From the NCBI GenBank assembly GCA_900770635.1, contig CAAGLB010000110.1:1-58463 (forward strand): a stretch of 58,463 nucleotides of DNA, written 5' to 3'. Positions 36,070-45,568 of the stretch are shown here, piece after piece. This DNA comes from an uncultured Alistipes sp. Lineage in GTDB: Bacteria; Bacteroidota; Bacteroidia; Bacteroidales; Rikenellaceae. Position 1 is the first letter of the stretch; every line of letters starts with the position of its first letter. The position numbers and the translations under genes were made by a program. Under the pieces are notes generated by a model. That model was not told the origin of the DNA. It did no database searches and saw nothing but the letters and a program-made list of their open reading frames with translations.

Positions 36070-37239
36070 ATGCCAATAGTATTCTTCATATTAGCACCCC
36101 TTCTCACATTTGCATATTGCTGCGGCAACCTGCACCGCAGAGTATGTCAGGTTGTTGTCGTGCTCTTTTTTGCCCTCTTTGGCTACTGCCACACATTCGA
36201 GGACACACGTGCCGACAGCCACCGCAAGTATGAGTCATTCACCCAGTATCGTGCTAAGGAGTATAGCGAGATAATCAGCGAGTTTAGAGCGGGCGAGGTC
36301 AAAGACATATATGAGGATGTGCTATTCACCACGCTCAAACAATTTACCAACAACCCTCACATCTTGATGCTGTTTGTGGGCTTGTTTGGTGGCTTCTTTT
36401 ACATGCTCGTCATCAAGCGCTTCTTGGAGGATCGACGAATGCGATATACCATGCCTATAATCATTCTCCTGGCATTCATGGTCATCGAGTCTAACATTCC
36501 GCTGATGGGTGGCATCCGCAACTTCACGGCATTTCCGCTATTCATGTACTCGACGATAAGCCTACTCGTCGACAACAAAAAGTGGTGGGTTGTGGGGCTT
36601 CTGCTCACGCCGCTAATCCACTTCGGATATATCGTCGCCGTCGTCGCCACACTATTTATCTGGCTGGTCAGAATACCATCAGGCATTATGCACTACGTTG
36701 CCATCGTAGCATGCATAGGCTCAATATTTTTGGATACGTCGTCCTATGCTGGGGCTATCGACACCTTTGCCGAAATATTTGATAATGAGGCTATAACAGA
36801 GCGTGTGAGCAACTACGGCGAGGAGGATACCGAGATGCATTTCCAGCAGTCGCTGACAACACGTCTTACACACATAAACAACCAGCTGAGCGCCATATTC
36901 ATCGCCTCGTTCCTCATCTACATCCACCGACAGCGACGCAGCCTAAGGCAAACGCCATACGACCAGAAACTATACAACTACCTACTATTTTTCATCATAT
37001 TTAGCTTCTCGCTCATATCGTTTTCAGTTGTGGGACAACGCTTTGTATATATAGCGATGGTGTTCCTGTACCTATATATGCTCAACATATATCAGCGCAA
37101 CCAGACATCGGCAGTAAGGATATTTATATGGCTTATGCCCCTGGTCTACGCCATTCATATTGCATGGACTTTGTATAATTGCTACTGTAATGTGGGTATC
37201 GGTGTGCTATACCAGCCACTTCCCTTCCTATTGTTGTAG
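36070..37239 (+). CDS. EpsG/Wzy-like polysaccharide polymerase
   Basis: 389 residues from ATG 36070; the frame is open from 36043 inside licD, but that part is spurious. About ten hydrophobic helices with a large loop, FRAGEVKDIYEDVLFTTLKQFTNN (the EpsG-family FEPG-like segment), GGIRNFTAFPLFMYS and GLLLTPLIHFGYI. It probably polymerises the repeat unit in the membrane. Low identity between members makes this a topology and context call. Confidence 0.7.
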   Translation: MPIVFFILAPLLTFAYCCGNLHRRVCQVVVVLFFALFGYCHTFEDTRADSHRKYESFTQYRAKEYSEIISEFRAGEVKDIYEDVLFTTLKQFTNNPHILMLFVGLFGGFFYMLVIKRFLEDRRMRYTMPIIILLAFMVIESNIPLMGGIRNFTAFPLFMYSTISLLVDNKKWWVVGLLLTPLIHFGYIVAVVATLFIWLVRIPSGIMHYVAIVACIGSIFLDTSSYAGAIDTFAEIFDNEAITERVSNYGEEDTEMHFQQSLTTRLTHINNQLSAIFIASFLIYIHRQRRSLRQTPYDQKLYNYLLFFIIFSFSLISFSVVGQRFVYIAMVFLYLYMLNIYQRNQTSAVRIFIWLMPLVYAIHIAWTLYNCYCNVGIGVLYQPLPFLLL

Positions 37240-37257
37240 TACTTAAAGTGTTGTAAG

Positions 37258-38310
37258 ATGAAAATAATGCAAGTCATAACCCGTTCGGAGCTTGGTGGTG
37301 CGCAAACCGTAGTGGTGCAGCTGGCCAACTACCTATGCCAACAGCATAGCGTGGTACTTGTTGCGGGCGAGGGCGATGGCAAGATGTGGGATATGTTGTC
37401 AAAGGATGTTATCAGGGAGCACTGCCCCCATCTTCAGCGCAGCGTGTCGCTCATAAACGATGTGAGGGCGATGATGGAGCTGCGCAAGCTATACAAGAAG
37501 CATAAGCCCGACGTGATACACCTTCACTCCTCGAAGGCGGGATCGCTCGGTCGACTGATACTTCCAACAAAGAAGATTGTCTACACCGTTCACGGCTTCG
37601 ACTCGGTGCGCATTGCACATAGAAGATTCTTGCCCATTGAGCGCACCCTGCAACACCTGTGCAGCGCCATTGTAGGCGTAAGCAACTACGACCAAAAGCA
37701 CCTCGTCGAGGATGGAATAACACGCAATGTATCGACCATTTACAATGGCATCGCGCAACCAAATATGGCCAACAACAGAGATATTTCGGAATTTAAGCTC
37801 TACGACAAAGTGGTGTTGACCATAGCCCGAGTAAATGCGCAGAAAAATCACGAGTTGTTCATCGACGTGGCACGCCTACTACCGCAATATGGATTTATAT
37901 GGATAGGCAACAACGAGGCCGTAACACACCCCGATAAGCTCCCCACCAACTGCCACTTTGTGGGCAACATAGCCAATGCTGGCGCCTACTGCTCGCTGGC
38001 CGACATATTCATGCTGGCGTCGAACTACGAAGGGCTGCCTATGGTCATAATCGAGGCCATGAGCTTTGGCAAGCCCATTGTAGCATCAGACGTGGGTGGC
38101 GTGAGTGAGATTGTGCGCAACGACATAAACGGCTATGCTCTGCCCAACGATGCCCATATATTTGCAACAAAGATTGAGGCAATACTCGAAAATAAAGATA
38201 AATACAAATCGCTATGCGACAACTCGTTGCGCATATTCCGCAATGAGTTAACAGTAGAACGCATGGCCGAAGGATATATGAATATCTACAACCAAATTGC
38301 AGCAAACTAA
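37258..38310 (+). CDS. GT4 family glycosyltransferase
   Basis: 350 residues of GT-B fold. N-terminal ITRSELGGAQTVVVQLANYL (GGAQ donor/acceptor loop), VIHLHSSKAGSLGRL, and C-terminal MLASNYEGLPMVIIEAMSFGKPIVASDVGGVSEIV with the EX7E pattern. The sugar is unknown. It is the only classical glycosyltransferase in the operon apart from the initiating enzyme, so the repeat unit should be short. Confidence 0.85.
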   Translation: MKIMQVITRSELGGAQTVVVQLANYLCQQHSVVLVAGEGDGKMWDMLSKDVIREHCPHLQRSVSLINDVRAMMELRKLYKKHKPDVIHLHSSKAGSLGRLILPTKKIVYTVHGFDSVRIAHRRFLPIERTLQHLCSAIVGVSNYDQKHLVEDGITRNVSTIYNGIAQPNMANNRDISEFKLYDKVVLTIARVNAQKNHELFIDVARLLPQYGFIWIGNNEAVTHPDKLPTNCHFVGNIANAGAYCSLADIFMLASNYEGLPMVIIEAMSFGKPIVASDVGGVSEIVRNDINGYALPNDAHIFATKIEAILENKDKYKSLCDNSLRIFRNELTVERMAEGYMNIYNQIAAN

Positions 38311-38314
38311 GCCG

Positions 38315-39418
38315 ATGACAACCAACCCAAACACCCGCAACATACTGCTACAACTCCTACGCATGGCCCTCAACGAGGGTTACATGCCGACACTACCATC
38401 CGCCATCGACTGGGAGGCTGTGCGCAACCTTGCCGACAGGCAGGGGGTGGGAGCCATAGTGTGGGCAAGCGTCGCTAAGCTCGAAGCAACAGGCGCCATA
38501 GCACCCGACACATTAAGCACGGCAACAAAGCTGCAATGGGCATATAGCGTGGAGAGGCAAGTGAAAAAATATCGCAAGCAGGAGGCTGTTATCACGAAGC
38601 TCGCAAAGATCTTAGAGGCTGACAACATAAGGCTGATGACGCTAAAAGGCTACGGCCTAAGCCTCAACTACCCCACACCCGAGCATCGCTCGTGCAGCGA
38701 CATAGACATCTGGTTATTTGGCGAGCACAACAAAGCCAACGACATAATATCTAAGAGGTTAGGCATTGAAATAGACAGCAGCCGCCACCACCATACGGTG
38801 TTCTATGTCGATGGAGTGATGGTAGAAAACCACTACCATCTGCTCGACCTTAGTGCCCATAGCTCAAATCGTGACATAGAGCGTGAGCTGCACGATGTCA
38901 TAGAGCATGGCGCAACAGCCATAACTATCGGAAGCACAGCAATTTGGCGACCATCAGCAAATGGTCATGCCCTATTTATGCTGCGCCACGCAGCATCGCA
39001 CTTTGCGGCTGTAGAGATCGTCCTACGCCACATCGTCGACTGGGGACTATTTCTCCGCCACCACCACAACGAGGTGGACTGGCAATGGCTGCGCAGCATC
39101 TGCCAACGCCACAACATGGAGCAATTCTTAGATGTTATAACCATCATTGCATCAGACATTTGCGCACTCGACATTAGTTTAATACCCAACATTACACATC
39201 GCCCCGAGCTTGAAGAACGCATACTCGACGACATATTATCGGCAGGCTGTCGAGGCAAACTATCCCGGCAGGGGCGACTGCGCATCGTAGCATTCAAGAT
39301 GAGGCGTTGGTGGCGCAATCGCTGGAAGCACAAGTTAGTGTATCGTGAGAGCCTCGTTTGCACGTTCCTCACACAGGTAATCGCCCACATGCGCAAGCCT
39401 CAGAGCATAAAGAAATAA
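38315..39418 (+). CDS. NTP_transf_5-type nucleotidyltransferase-fold protein
   Basis: 367 residues from ATG 38315; a Met at 38297 would overlap the GT4 gene. It belongs to the uncharacterised nucleotidyltransferase family (PF14907): IRLMTLKGYGLSLNYPTPEHRSCSDIDIWLF carries the LKG...R...DID pattern, followed by HHTVFYVDGVMVENHYHLL. Members occur in capsule clusters and beside peptide natural-product genes, with unproven function. It ends the polysaccharide operon. Confidence 0.7.
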   Translation: MTTNPNTRNILLQLLRMALNEGYMPTLPSAIDWEAVRNLADRQGVGAIVWASVAKLEATGAIAPDTLSTATKLQWAYSVERQVKKYRKQEAVITKLAKILEADNIRLMTLKGYGLSLNYPTPEHRSCSDIDIWLFGEHNKANDIISKRLGIEIDSSRHHHTVFYVDGVMVENHYHLLDLSAHSSNRDIERELHDVIEHGATAITIGSTAIWRPSANGHALFMLRHAASHFAAVEIVLRHIVDWGLFLRHHHNEVDWQWLRSICQRHNMEQFLDVITIIASDICALDISLIPNITHRPELEERILDDILSAGCRGKLSRQGRLRIVAFKMRRWWRNRWKHKLVYRESLVCTFLTQVIAHMRKPQSIKK

Positions 39419-39440
39419 CCCTAAACAACCATAATTACAG

Positions 39441-40301
39441 ATGTATAGCCAACCTATAACCCACAAAAACCGAGGAGCCATCATCATTGCCGTAGATTGC
39501 TCAATGTCGATGCAAGAGCAGACCTTTCTCAACAACATAATGATGTCGAAAATCGAGGCTGTGGCCATCGTCTGCAACTTCCTCGTTGATGAGCTCATGG
39601 AGCGTGCCACACGTCTTGACGAGGTACGCAACTACTACGACATAGCCGTGATAGGCTATTCGGGCGACTGCGTAAGGTCGATGCTTCCGCACACCGACCA
39701 CAACAACTTTATAGCCATCGACCGCCTCGCACAGGAGGCACCAACACCCAGAAGCATCAACTTCGAGCAACGCAACGAGAGGGGCTACTGCGCAGATGCA
39801 CAGTTCACCCTGCGTGAGTGGATAAAGCCCGAGGCACACGGCAAAACACCTATGTTCCAAGCGCTATCTGTCGTCTATCGCATGGTTGAGGAGTGGTGCT
39901 CGAAGCCCGACAATCGTCTGAGCTTTCCACCAATCATCTTTCACATCACCGATGGCGACTGCAACGATGCTGAAGACAACGACCTTAGGAGCATCGCCCA
40001 GAGCATACGCAGCGTAGCAACACAGGATGGTAACACGCTGCTAATAAACATACACCTAAGCCCCTATGACGAGGCTCCAAGCGAAATATTCCCGACCGAA
40101 GGCAAAGGTCCAAACCCTATGCCACACTACGCCTTGCTCTACGACATGGCGAGCACCATCCCCCAACAACTAAACCACCTTGTAAGCACAATAGCACAGC
40201 CTGCTGGCCCAGGGCCCTATCGAGCAGTGGCCTACAACACCTCGCCATGCGAACTGCTTAGCATATTAAACATTGGTTCGGAGAGTATTAATTTGGAATA
40301 G
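39441..40301 (+). CDS. VWA-domain protein (TerY-like)
   Basis: 286 residues, mostly one von Willebrand A domain with an intact metal site: DCSMS (19-23), the Thr of GKTPMF and ITDGDCND. There is no signal peptide or membrane helix, so it is cytoplasmic. It resembles TerY-type VWA proteins, which in many bacteria sit beside kinase and PP2C genes. Here the next gene, 4 nt away, encodes a degenerate kinase with WG repeats, suggesting a paired signalling or stress module. It is 22 nt after the polysaccharide operon and may be read through from it. Confidence 0.7.
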   Translation: MYSQPITHKNRGAIIIAVDCSMSMQEQTFLNNIMMSKIEAVAIVCNFLVDELMERATRLDEVRNYYDIAVIGYSGDCVRSMLPHTDHNNFIAIDRLAQEAPTPRSINFEQRNERGYCADAQFTLREWIKPEAHGKTPMFQALSVVYRMVEEWCSKPDNRLSFPPIIFHITDGDCNDAEDNDLRSIAQSIRSVATQDGNTLLINIHLSPYDEAPSEIFPTEGKGPNPMPHYALLYDMASTIPQQLNHLVSTIAQPAGPGPYRAVAYNTSPCELLSILNIGSESINLE

Positions 40302-40305
40302 ACCT

Positions 40306-41253
40306 ATGGACATTTGCACTATCGTGGAGTTCCGAGAAGCACTCACACACCCACAACAATATTTCAAGACACTAAAAAACATAAAGGCAGATATCGAGAG
40401 TATTCGTCGCTCACGCAACTTTGTCGAGTGCTCAGCATATATCGACGACCGCAAAGCGCTGATATACGCACCGATAACACCTAAGGCCACAACCCTGGTG
40501 CATGGAGCAATAGCTGCGCTCAACGACGTAGAGTCGCCACTAAAAACCGAGATGGAGCTATACAGCTGCGAGATGCAGAGGATGAATGGCGAGCGCTGCT
40601 CGATAATCGTCGAGTGGCCACTGCATGGCACACCTCTTAGCAAGTCGGTTTACACCCTATCGTGCCAAAGGCTCATCGCTGAACTCGACAAGCTAAGAGA
40701 TACACTACAAACTAGCAATATAAGCATCAATAACTTAAAGGCCGAGAACATCATTGTCGACAACCTCGGCCGCTGGCATATTGTGCGCCAATACTACGCC
40801 ACCTCGTCGCCCGCAGGCGATGACGCTGCCATCAACGAGATACGCCTATTCATCGAGAAAAATGCATTGGCCGACATAGACACATGTATGGCGGCAGAAC
40901 CTTTTTCGGGATACGACACTCGCCCACGTTTGGTGGAGCATCGTCGCAAAATAGAGCAGAATGGGCTTATAGGCTTTGCTGATGAAGAGGATAATATTGT
41001 AGTTGAGTGTCAATATCTTAGCGCTACAAATTTTATAGAGCACCGCTCAGTAGTTACGCTTATGGATCATCGTGTGGGAGTCATCGACATTGACGGCAAC
41101 GCAATCATCGAGGCCAAATACGATGCCATAAAGTATGATGTTGAGAGTGGCGAGTCGTGGGCATTTCATGGCGACAAAGCGGCAAAGTTCGACTACCTCG
41201 GCAAGCAACTTACTGCGTGGAGGGCTATTGACGACCTTGATGTGGAGATTTAA
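40306..41253 (+). CDS. Pseudokinase-like protein with C-terminal WG repeats
   Basis: 315 residues from ATG 40306. Residues about 60-170 read like a protein kinase: SIIVEWPLHGTPL at the hinge, and ISINNLKAENIIVDNLGRWHI where a kinase has HGDLKPENILVD. The His and the catalytic Asp are replaced (I, N) and no DFG follows, so it should be inactive. Residues about 220-305 form WG-type repeats (NGLIGFADEEDNIVVECQY, RVGVIDIDGNAIIEAKYD). I know of no exact named family; kinase assignment is by pattern. It probably works with the VWA protein directly upstream. Its 3' end overlaps the convergent metallophosphoesterase by 29 nt. Confidence 0.55.
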   Translation: MDICTIVEFREALTHPQQYFKTLKNIKADIESIRRSRNFVECSAYIDDRKALIYAPITPKATTLVHGAIAALNDVESPLKTEMELYSCEMQRMNGERCSIIVEWPLHGTPLSKSVYTLSCQRLIAELDKLRDTLQTSNISINNLKAENIIVDNLGRWHIVRQYYATSSPAGDDAAINEIRLFIEKNALADIDTCMAAEPFSGYDTRPRLVEHRRKIEQNGLIGFADEEDNIVVECQYLSATNFIEHRSVVTLMDHRVGVIDIDGNAIIEAKYDAIKYDVESGESWAFHGDKAAKFDYLGKQLTAWRAIDDLDVEI

Positions 41254-42373
41254 GCGTGATAACGACTATCTCGCTTTGAGTGCCGATGCGGAAGGGTGGT
41301 CCCCATAGTGATAGACCACTCGACACTACTACGTGGCAACTATCGCCCCATTTACGATGGCCGTGGCTCTGTCCATACATAGCATCTGTAAGCCAGCTAA
41401 GTGGCCATATCTGTCCGCGGTGTGTATGGCCCGAGAGGTGGAGGTCGGAGTGTGAGGCAACCTTCATCATCTCGTTAAACGATGCGTCGGCATCTCGCAT
41501 AACGCTCTTTGGTTGGTGGTCAAGAACAACGACAAAATCTTGCTCCTCGCACTGCGTAGCAAGCTCCTCGAGGGGCATTCTGTTTCGGTTCATCCTATCA
41601 TCGCGGCCGATGATTGATATTCCCGAGGATAGCCTTGCCACATCATCGCGCAATAGGTGAACGCTGCTCGTAGAGAGATACTCCTCTACGGCATCTATAC
41701 CGCTGATATACTCGTGATTACCTGCGCACATATAGACGCCATCACGTGCCATCACACGACTAAACTCTGCACACATATCTCCTTCAGCAACGGGTTTTAT
41801 ACTATTGTCGATAAGGTCGCCTGCGATGACCACGACATCTGGCTGTTAGCTATTTATCAGCTCGATGTAACGTGCCAGGTCGCGGCGTGTGGTGCCATAA
41901 CCGAGGTGGATATCGCTCGCCATAACTATGCGGTAGTTATCCCTATCAAGGCTCTTGTCTGTCGTAATCTCCAGATGCTCGATACGTGGGTTGCGGTAGT
42001 TGATATATCCGAAAACAAGCAGTAGCAGGGTCGCTCCAAGTGCGTAGAGCGTACCATATTGGAATGTGGGACAGAGGAGCTTTATAACATCCGCAACGAT
42101 GAGCAGCATCACGGCATATAATAGAAAGACAAGCCACGCTGAGCCTATGCCGAAGAGTGTTTGTGTAAGAGGCGTAGGGAGGTTAGCATTGCGCAGAGCA
42201 AGCGACACGAAGAGCGATGTTGCTACCACCGCAAAGAGTAAAATAAAGCCTATGCGCAGCCATAGTGGTTGTTGTGCCACAAGCTGCCATAGGCGTATGA
42301 AAAGGTATGTATTACCTCCTATGTATAGAGCTAAAAGTGTGATGCCTGTCCAAATCATATCGCTAATAATCAA
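41225..42373 (-). pseudogene. Metallophosphoesterase with membrane N-terminus, broken by one in-frame stop
   Basis: The 383-codon region is one uninterrupted frame except for TAA at 41848-41846. The upstream 175 residues have four membrane helices and start the phosphoesterase (IVMASDIHLGYG, metal D-x-H). After the stop the same frame continues QPDVVVIAGDLIDNS, then CAGNHEY, VVLDHQPKS and LSGHTHRGQ, completing the metal ligands (GDxxD, GNHE, GHTH). A change of one base (for example AAA to TAA) would explain it. The downstream part could in principle start at GTG 41833, but it would lack the first metal motif. An assembly error, stop readthrough or real inactivation are all possible. Confidence 0.8.
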
Positions 42374-42406
42374 TATATTAAGTTATAACGAGGCAAGAGC
42401 ACACTT

Positions 42407-43810
42407 CTACTTACGGGGCATAAGACCGCGTTTTGCAGCCTCCTCCTCCATAAGTGCATAGGCAGCGTCGTAGTCGTTAGGGATAACGCCATCGAGGATA
42501 GCATTCTTAATCACCTCCTTAATCTCGCCAATGACGGCACAGGGCGAAATATTGTAGGTCTTCATAATTATCTCGCCAGTAATAGGAGGCTGGAAATTGC
42601 GCACACGATCACGCTCTTCGAGATCCTTCATCTTGCTGCGAACAAGCTCAAAATTACGAAGATAGCGCTGCACCTTACTATCAATACCCGATGTGATGTC
42701 GGCCTCGCACAGAGTCATAAGTTTGTCGACATCGTCACCCGCTTCAAAGAGCAGACGACGCACAGCCGAGTCTGTAACGAGATCCTCAGAGAGGACTATT
42801 GGGCGCATGTGCAAAAATACCATCTTCTGCACAAAGCGCATAGGCTCGTTCATCGGCAACTTAAGGCGACGGAAGAGCTGAGGAATCATCTTCGAGCCAA
42901 CGGCCTCGTGCTGGTGGAATGTCCAGCCGTGATGAGGATCGTATGCCTTGGTTTGTGGCTTGCCAATATCGTGGAAGAGTGCCGCCCAGCGCAGCCAGAT
43001 GTCGTCGGTGCGCTTAGCAAGATTATCCAACACCTTCATCGTATGCTCGAAGTTATCCTTGTGGGCATGCTTGCCACGACGCTCAACGCCCGCCATACGA
43101 TCGAGCTCAGGAAGGACATACTTCAACAGTCCAGAGGTACGCATCAGCGTAAGGCCAATAGAGGGTACTGGCGATGCCATTATCTTGCTGAGTTCTACGG
43201 CGATACGTTCCTTAGTGATTATGTTTATACGCTCTGCCTGACGACATATTCCGTCGAACGTATCATCGTCAATATCGAAGCCGAGCTGCGAGGCGAACCT
43301 CACAGCACGCATCATGCGTAACGGATCGTCCGAGAATGTTGTATCAGGCTCGCAAGGGGTACGGATAATGCAATCATCGAGGTCGTCAAGGCCGCCAAAC
43401 GGATCGACCAACTCGCCAAATGTAGGTTTATTAAGCGACCATGCGAGAGCATTTATTGTAAAGTCACGACGACGCTGGTCGTCCTCCAATGTACCTGGCT
43501 CAACCTGAGGGTTGCGTGACTCGGGGGTATAGCTCTCACGGCGGGCTCCGACAAACTCAACCTCTGTATCTCGCCAACGGAGCATTGCCGTACCGTATGT
43601 TTTAAATATCGTAACCTTGGCATTCAGCCTCTTACCTAACTCCTCAGCAACAGCAACGCCACTACCCACCACCACGACATCGATATCTGTTGAGGGGCGA
43701 CGCAGGTAGTAGTCACGCACATAGCCACCAATGACATAGGCCTCTAAGCCCATGTCATCGACGACCTCCATAATATGTTTAAATATAGGTTGCTTTAGCG
43801 GCTCAATCAT
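42407..43810 (-). CDS. cca: CCA tRNA nucleotidyltransferase with HD domain
   Basis: 467 residues from ATG at 43810; the frame runs to 43834 but that would overlap pdxJ. The class II nucleotidyltransferase head is YVIGGYVRDYYLRRPSTDIDVVVVGSG (GGxVRD, DxD), followed by RRRDFTINALAWSL, DPFGGLDDL, and DPLRMMRAVRFASQLGF. An HD domain (ALFHDIGKPQTK) follows at about 280. It adds or repairs the 3' CCA of tRNA. It is 2 nt downstream of pdxJ. Confidence 0.85.
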   Translation of the reverse strand: MIEPLKQPIFKHIMEVVDDMGLEAYVIGGYVRDYYLRRPSTDIDVVVVGSGVAVAEELGKRLNAKVTIFKTYGTAMLRWRDTEVEFVGARRESYTPESRNPQVEPGTLEDDQRRRDFTINALAWSLNKPTFGELVDPFGGLDDLDDCIIRTPCEPDTTFSDDPLRMMRAVRFASQLGFDIDDDTFDGICRQAERINIITKERIAVELSKIMASPVPSIGLTLMRTSGLLKYVLPELDRMAGVERRGKHAHKDNFEHTMKVLDNLAKRTDDIWLRWAALFHDIGKPQTKAYDPHHGWTFHQHEAVGSKMIPQLFRRLKLPMNEPMRFVQKMVFLHMRPIVLSEDLVTDSAVRRLLFEAGDDVDKLMTLCEADITSGIDSKVQRYLRNFELVRSKMKDLEERDRVRNFQPPITGEIIMKTYNISPCAVIGEIKEVIKNAILDGVIPNDYDAAYALMEEEAAKRGLMPRK

Positions 43811-43811
43811 C

Positions 43812-44546
43812 CTACTTCTCAATATTGTGAGCACGGCGTATGCAGCGCTGATAAATCTCTACGGTGTTCTCCAAACCCCAATAGAGTGCATCGCTAATAA
43901 GGGCGTGACCGATAGAAACCTCGTCAACCCAAGGAATGCGCTCGATAAAATATTGCAAGTTCTCGGTGTTGAGGTCGTGGCCAGCATTTAGTCCAAGACC
44001 TACACGACGTGCCTCCTCGGCAGCAGCAACATATGGGGCGATGGCAGCCTCACGATTCTCTGAGTAGCCTGCAGCATAAGCCTCGGTATATAGCTCAACA
44101 CGATCAGCACCACACTCCTTAGCCGCTGTAACCATCTCAACAACAGGATCTACGAAAATCGAAACTCGTATGCCCGCCTTATGGAAACGGTCGGCCATAG
44201 CTCGCAAGAAGTCACGATGACGAATGGTGTCCCAACCTGCCGACGAGGTGATAGCATCCTCGGCATCGGGCACCAAGGTGACCTGCGCTGGGCGCACCTC
44301 CTCAACAAGCTCACAGAAGCTCTCGATAGGGTTACCCTCGACATTTAGCTCGGTCTTAATATTTGCCTTAAGTTCACGAACATCCGAGTAGCGGATATGT
44401 CGTGCATCGGGGCGTGGGTGAACAGTGATGCCATCGGCACCAAACTGCTCGATGTCGAGTGCGGCCTTCAACAAATTGGGCATATTTCCACCTCTGGAAT
44501 TGCGCACTACGGCAATCTTATTGATATTAACGCTTAGTTTTGTCAT
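43812..44546 (-). CDS. pdxJ: Pyridoxine 5'-phosphate synthase
   Basis: 244 residues. LSVNINKIAVVRNSRGG at the start, DGITVHPRPDARHI, VTLVPDAEDAITSSAGWD, VSIFVDPVVEMV, GADRVELYTEAYA and GLGLNAGHDLNTENL, ending VDEVSIGHALISDALYWGLE. This is the complete PdxJ TIM barrel, which condenses 1-deoxyxylulose phosphate with aminoacetone phosphate. It is divergent from nadK across 53 bp with face-to-face promoters. Confidence 0.9.
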   Translation of the reverse strand: MTKLSVNINKIAVVRNSRGGNMPNLLKAALDIEQFGADGITVHPRPDARHIRYSDVRELKANIKTELNVEGNPIESFCELVEEVRPAQVTLVPDAEDAITSSAGWDTIRHRDFLRAMADRFHKAGIRVSIFVDPVVEMVTAAKECGADRVELYTEAYAAGYSENREAAIAPYVAAAEEARRVGLGLNAGHDLNTENLQYFIERIPWVDEVSIGHALISDALYWGLENTVEIYQRCIRRAHNIEK

Positions 44547-44554
44547 AATTTCAT

Positions 44555-44562
44555 TATCTTTG
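44555..44562 (+). promoter_or_regulatory. -7 box of nadK
   Basis: TATCTTTG (44555-44562) points rightwards, placing the start of transcription near 44569, about 31 nt before the nadK ATG. No TTTG lies at the right spacing upstream. Confidence 0.45.
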
Positions 44563-44568
44563 CAAAAG

Positions 44569-44576
44569 CAAAGTTA
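44569..44576 (-). promoter_or_regulatory. -7 box of pdxJ
   Basis: TAACTTTG on the minus strand (44576-44569). Together with the nadK box it forms the palindrome CTTTGC-AAAA-GCAAAG; the two starts of transcription cross each other. Confidence 0.45.
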
Positions 44577-44599
44577 CTATTTTTTTTCATTCTGCGACA

Positions 44600-45466
44600 A
44601 TGAACATAATACTTTTTTCGCGCAAGGAGCTAAAACACCGTCCCGACCAGCTACGTAGAATCTTTGCTGCGATCGAGCGTCACGGCTTCGAATACTCTGT
44701 AAATGAAGATTTTGCGAACATTATAGAGTCCATCACAGAGATCCGTATCGACAACTCGCATCGCTACACAAATTCTGCACACTCCACAGGCAACGACGTG
44801 CTCATAACCTATGGCGGCGATGGCACACTGCTCGACGCTCTGTCGTTGCGCCCCACGCCACAGACGCCAATCATCGGCATCAACTGCGGACGCTTGGGCT
44901 ATCTAACCATCGACAATGGCGAGGGCATCGACGAGCTATTCGACCGCATAGCACGTGGCGAGCTACACTTCGAACATAGGCAAATGTTGCAGATAGTTGG
45001 CGCCGATAGCGATATCATGCCATTGGCACTCAACGAGGTGACCATTCATCGTCATGGCGCAACGATGATATCGGTTGAGGCTCAGATAGATGGAAAAACA
45101 ATAGCAACATACTATGGCGACGGACTCATAGTGTCGACACCCACAGGCTCGACAGCCTACTCACTCTCGGCAGGAGGCCCTATTGTCGACCCCATGTGTC
45201 GCTGCTTTATACTCTCGCCACTCGCTCCGCACAACCTCACAATGCGCCCCATCGTCGTGCCCGACAGCTGCCACATAACACTCACGCTAAATGCCCGTGA
45301 TGGCGAGGCAGCACTCTCGCTCGACAACCGCACTTATAGGCTTAGCAACAATGCTACCATAGAGCTACGTGTTGCCGACGAATCACTTATTCTGGCTACT
45401 CCGCATAATAATACGTTCTACGACACGTTAAGAGAAAAGATGATGTGGGGTGTCGACAAACGATAA
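44600..45466 (+). CDS. nadK: NAD kinase
   Basis: 288 residues. MNIILFSRKELK start, VLITYGGDGTLLDAL (GGDGT), GINCGRLGYLT, LALNEVTIHR, YYGDGLIVSTPTGSTAYSLSAGGPIV and the C-terminal SPLAPHNLTMRPIVVP. All are the ATP-NAD kinase motifs. It makes NADP from NAD. Its 5' side faces pdxJ; 144 nt of non-coding DNA follow before uppS. Confidence 0.9.
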   Translation: MNIILFSRKELKHRPDQLRRIFAAIERHGFEYSVNEDFANIIESITEIRIDNSHRYTNSAHSTGNDVLITYGGDGTLLDALSLRPTPQTPIIGINCGRLGYLTIDNGEGIDELFDRIARGELHFEHRQMLQIVGADSDIMPLALNEVTIHRHGATMISVEAQIDGKTIATYYGDGLIVSTPTGSTAYSLSAGGPIVDPMCRCFILSPLAPHNLTMRPIVVPDSCHITLTLNARDGEAALSLDNRTYRLSNNATIELRVADESLILATPHNNTFYDTLREKMMWGVDKR

Positions 45467-45506
45467 TCACACGTTGACACCGCCACTTTTTTACTTTTGC
45501 CTTTTC

Positions 45507-45521
45507 GCTGATTATCAGCGC
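45507..45521. repeat. Short perfect palindrome between nadK and uppS
   Basis: CGCTGAT-T-ATCAGCG is a 15-bp palindrome about 40 nt after the nadK stop and 90 nt before uppS. It may be a regulator site or part of a weak terminator; a T-rich tract lies before rather than after it. Confidence 0.3.
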
Positions 45522-45568
45522 CATACACCTACTCTCATGCGCATACGCGATAAAAAGTGAGGGGCAGA

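Noticed and set aside
41225..41833. Independent small phosphoesterase gene starting at GTG 41833
   Set aside because: It would lack the first metal motif and the membrane part, which lie in the same frame directly upstream of one stop codon.
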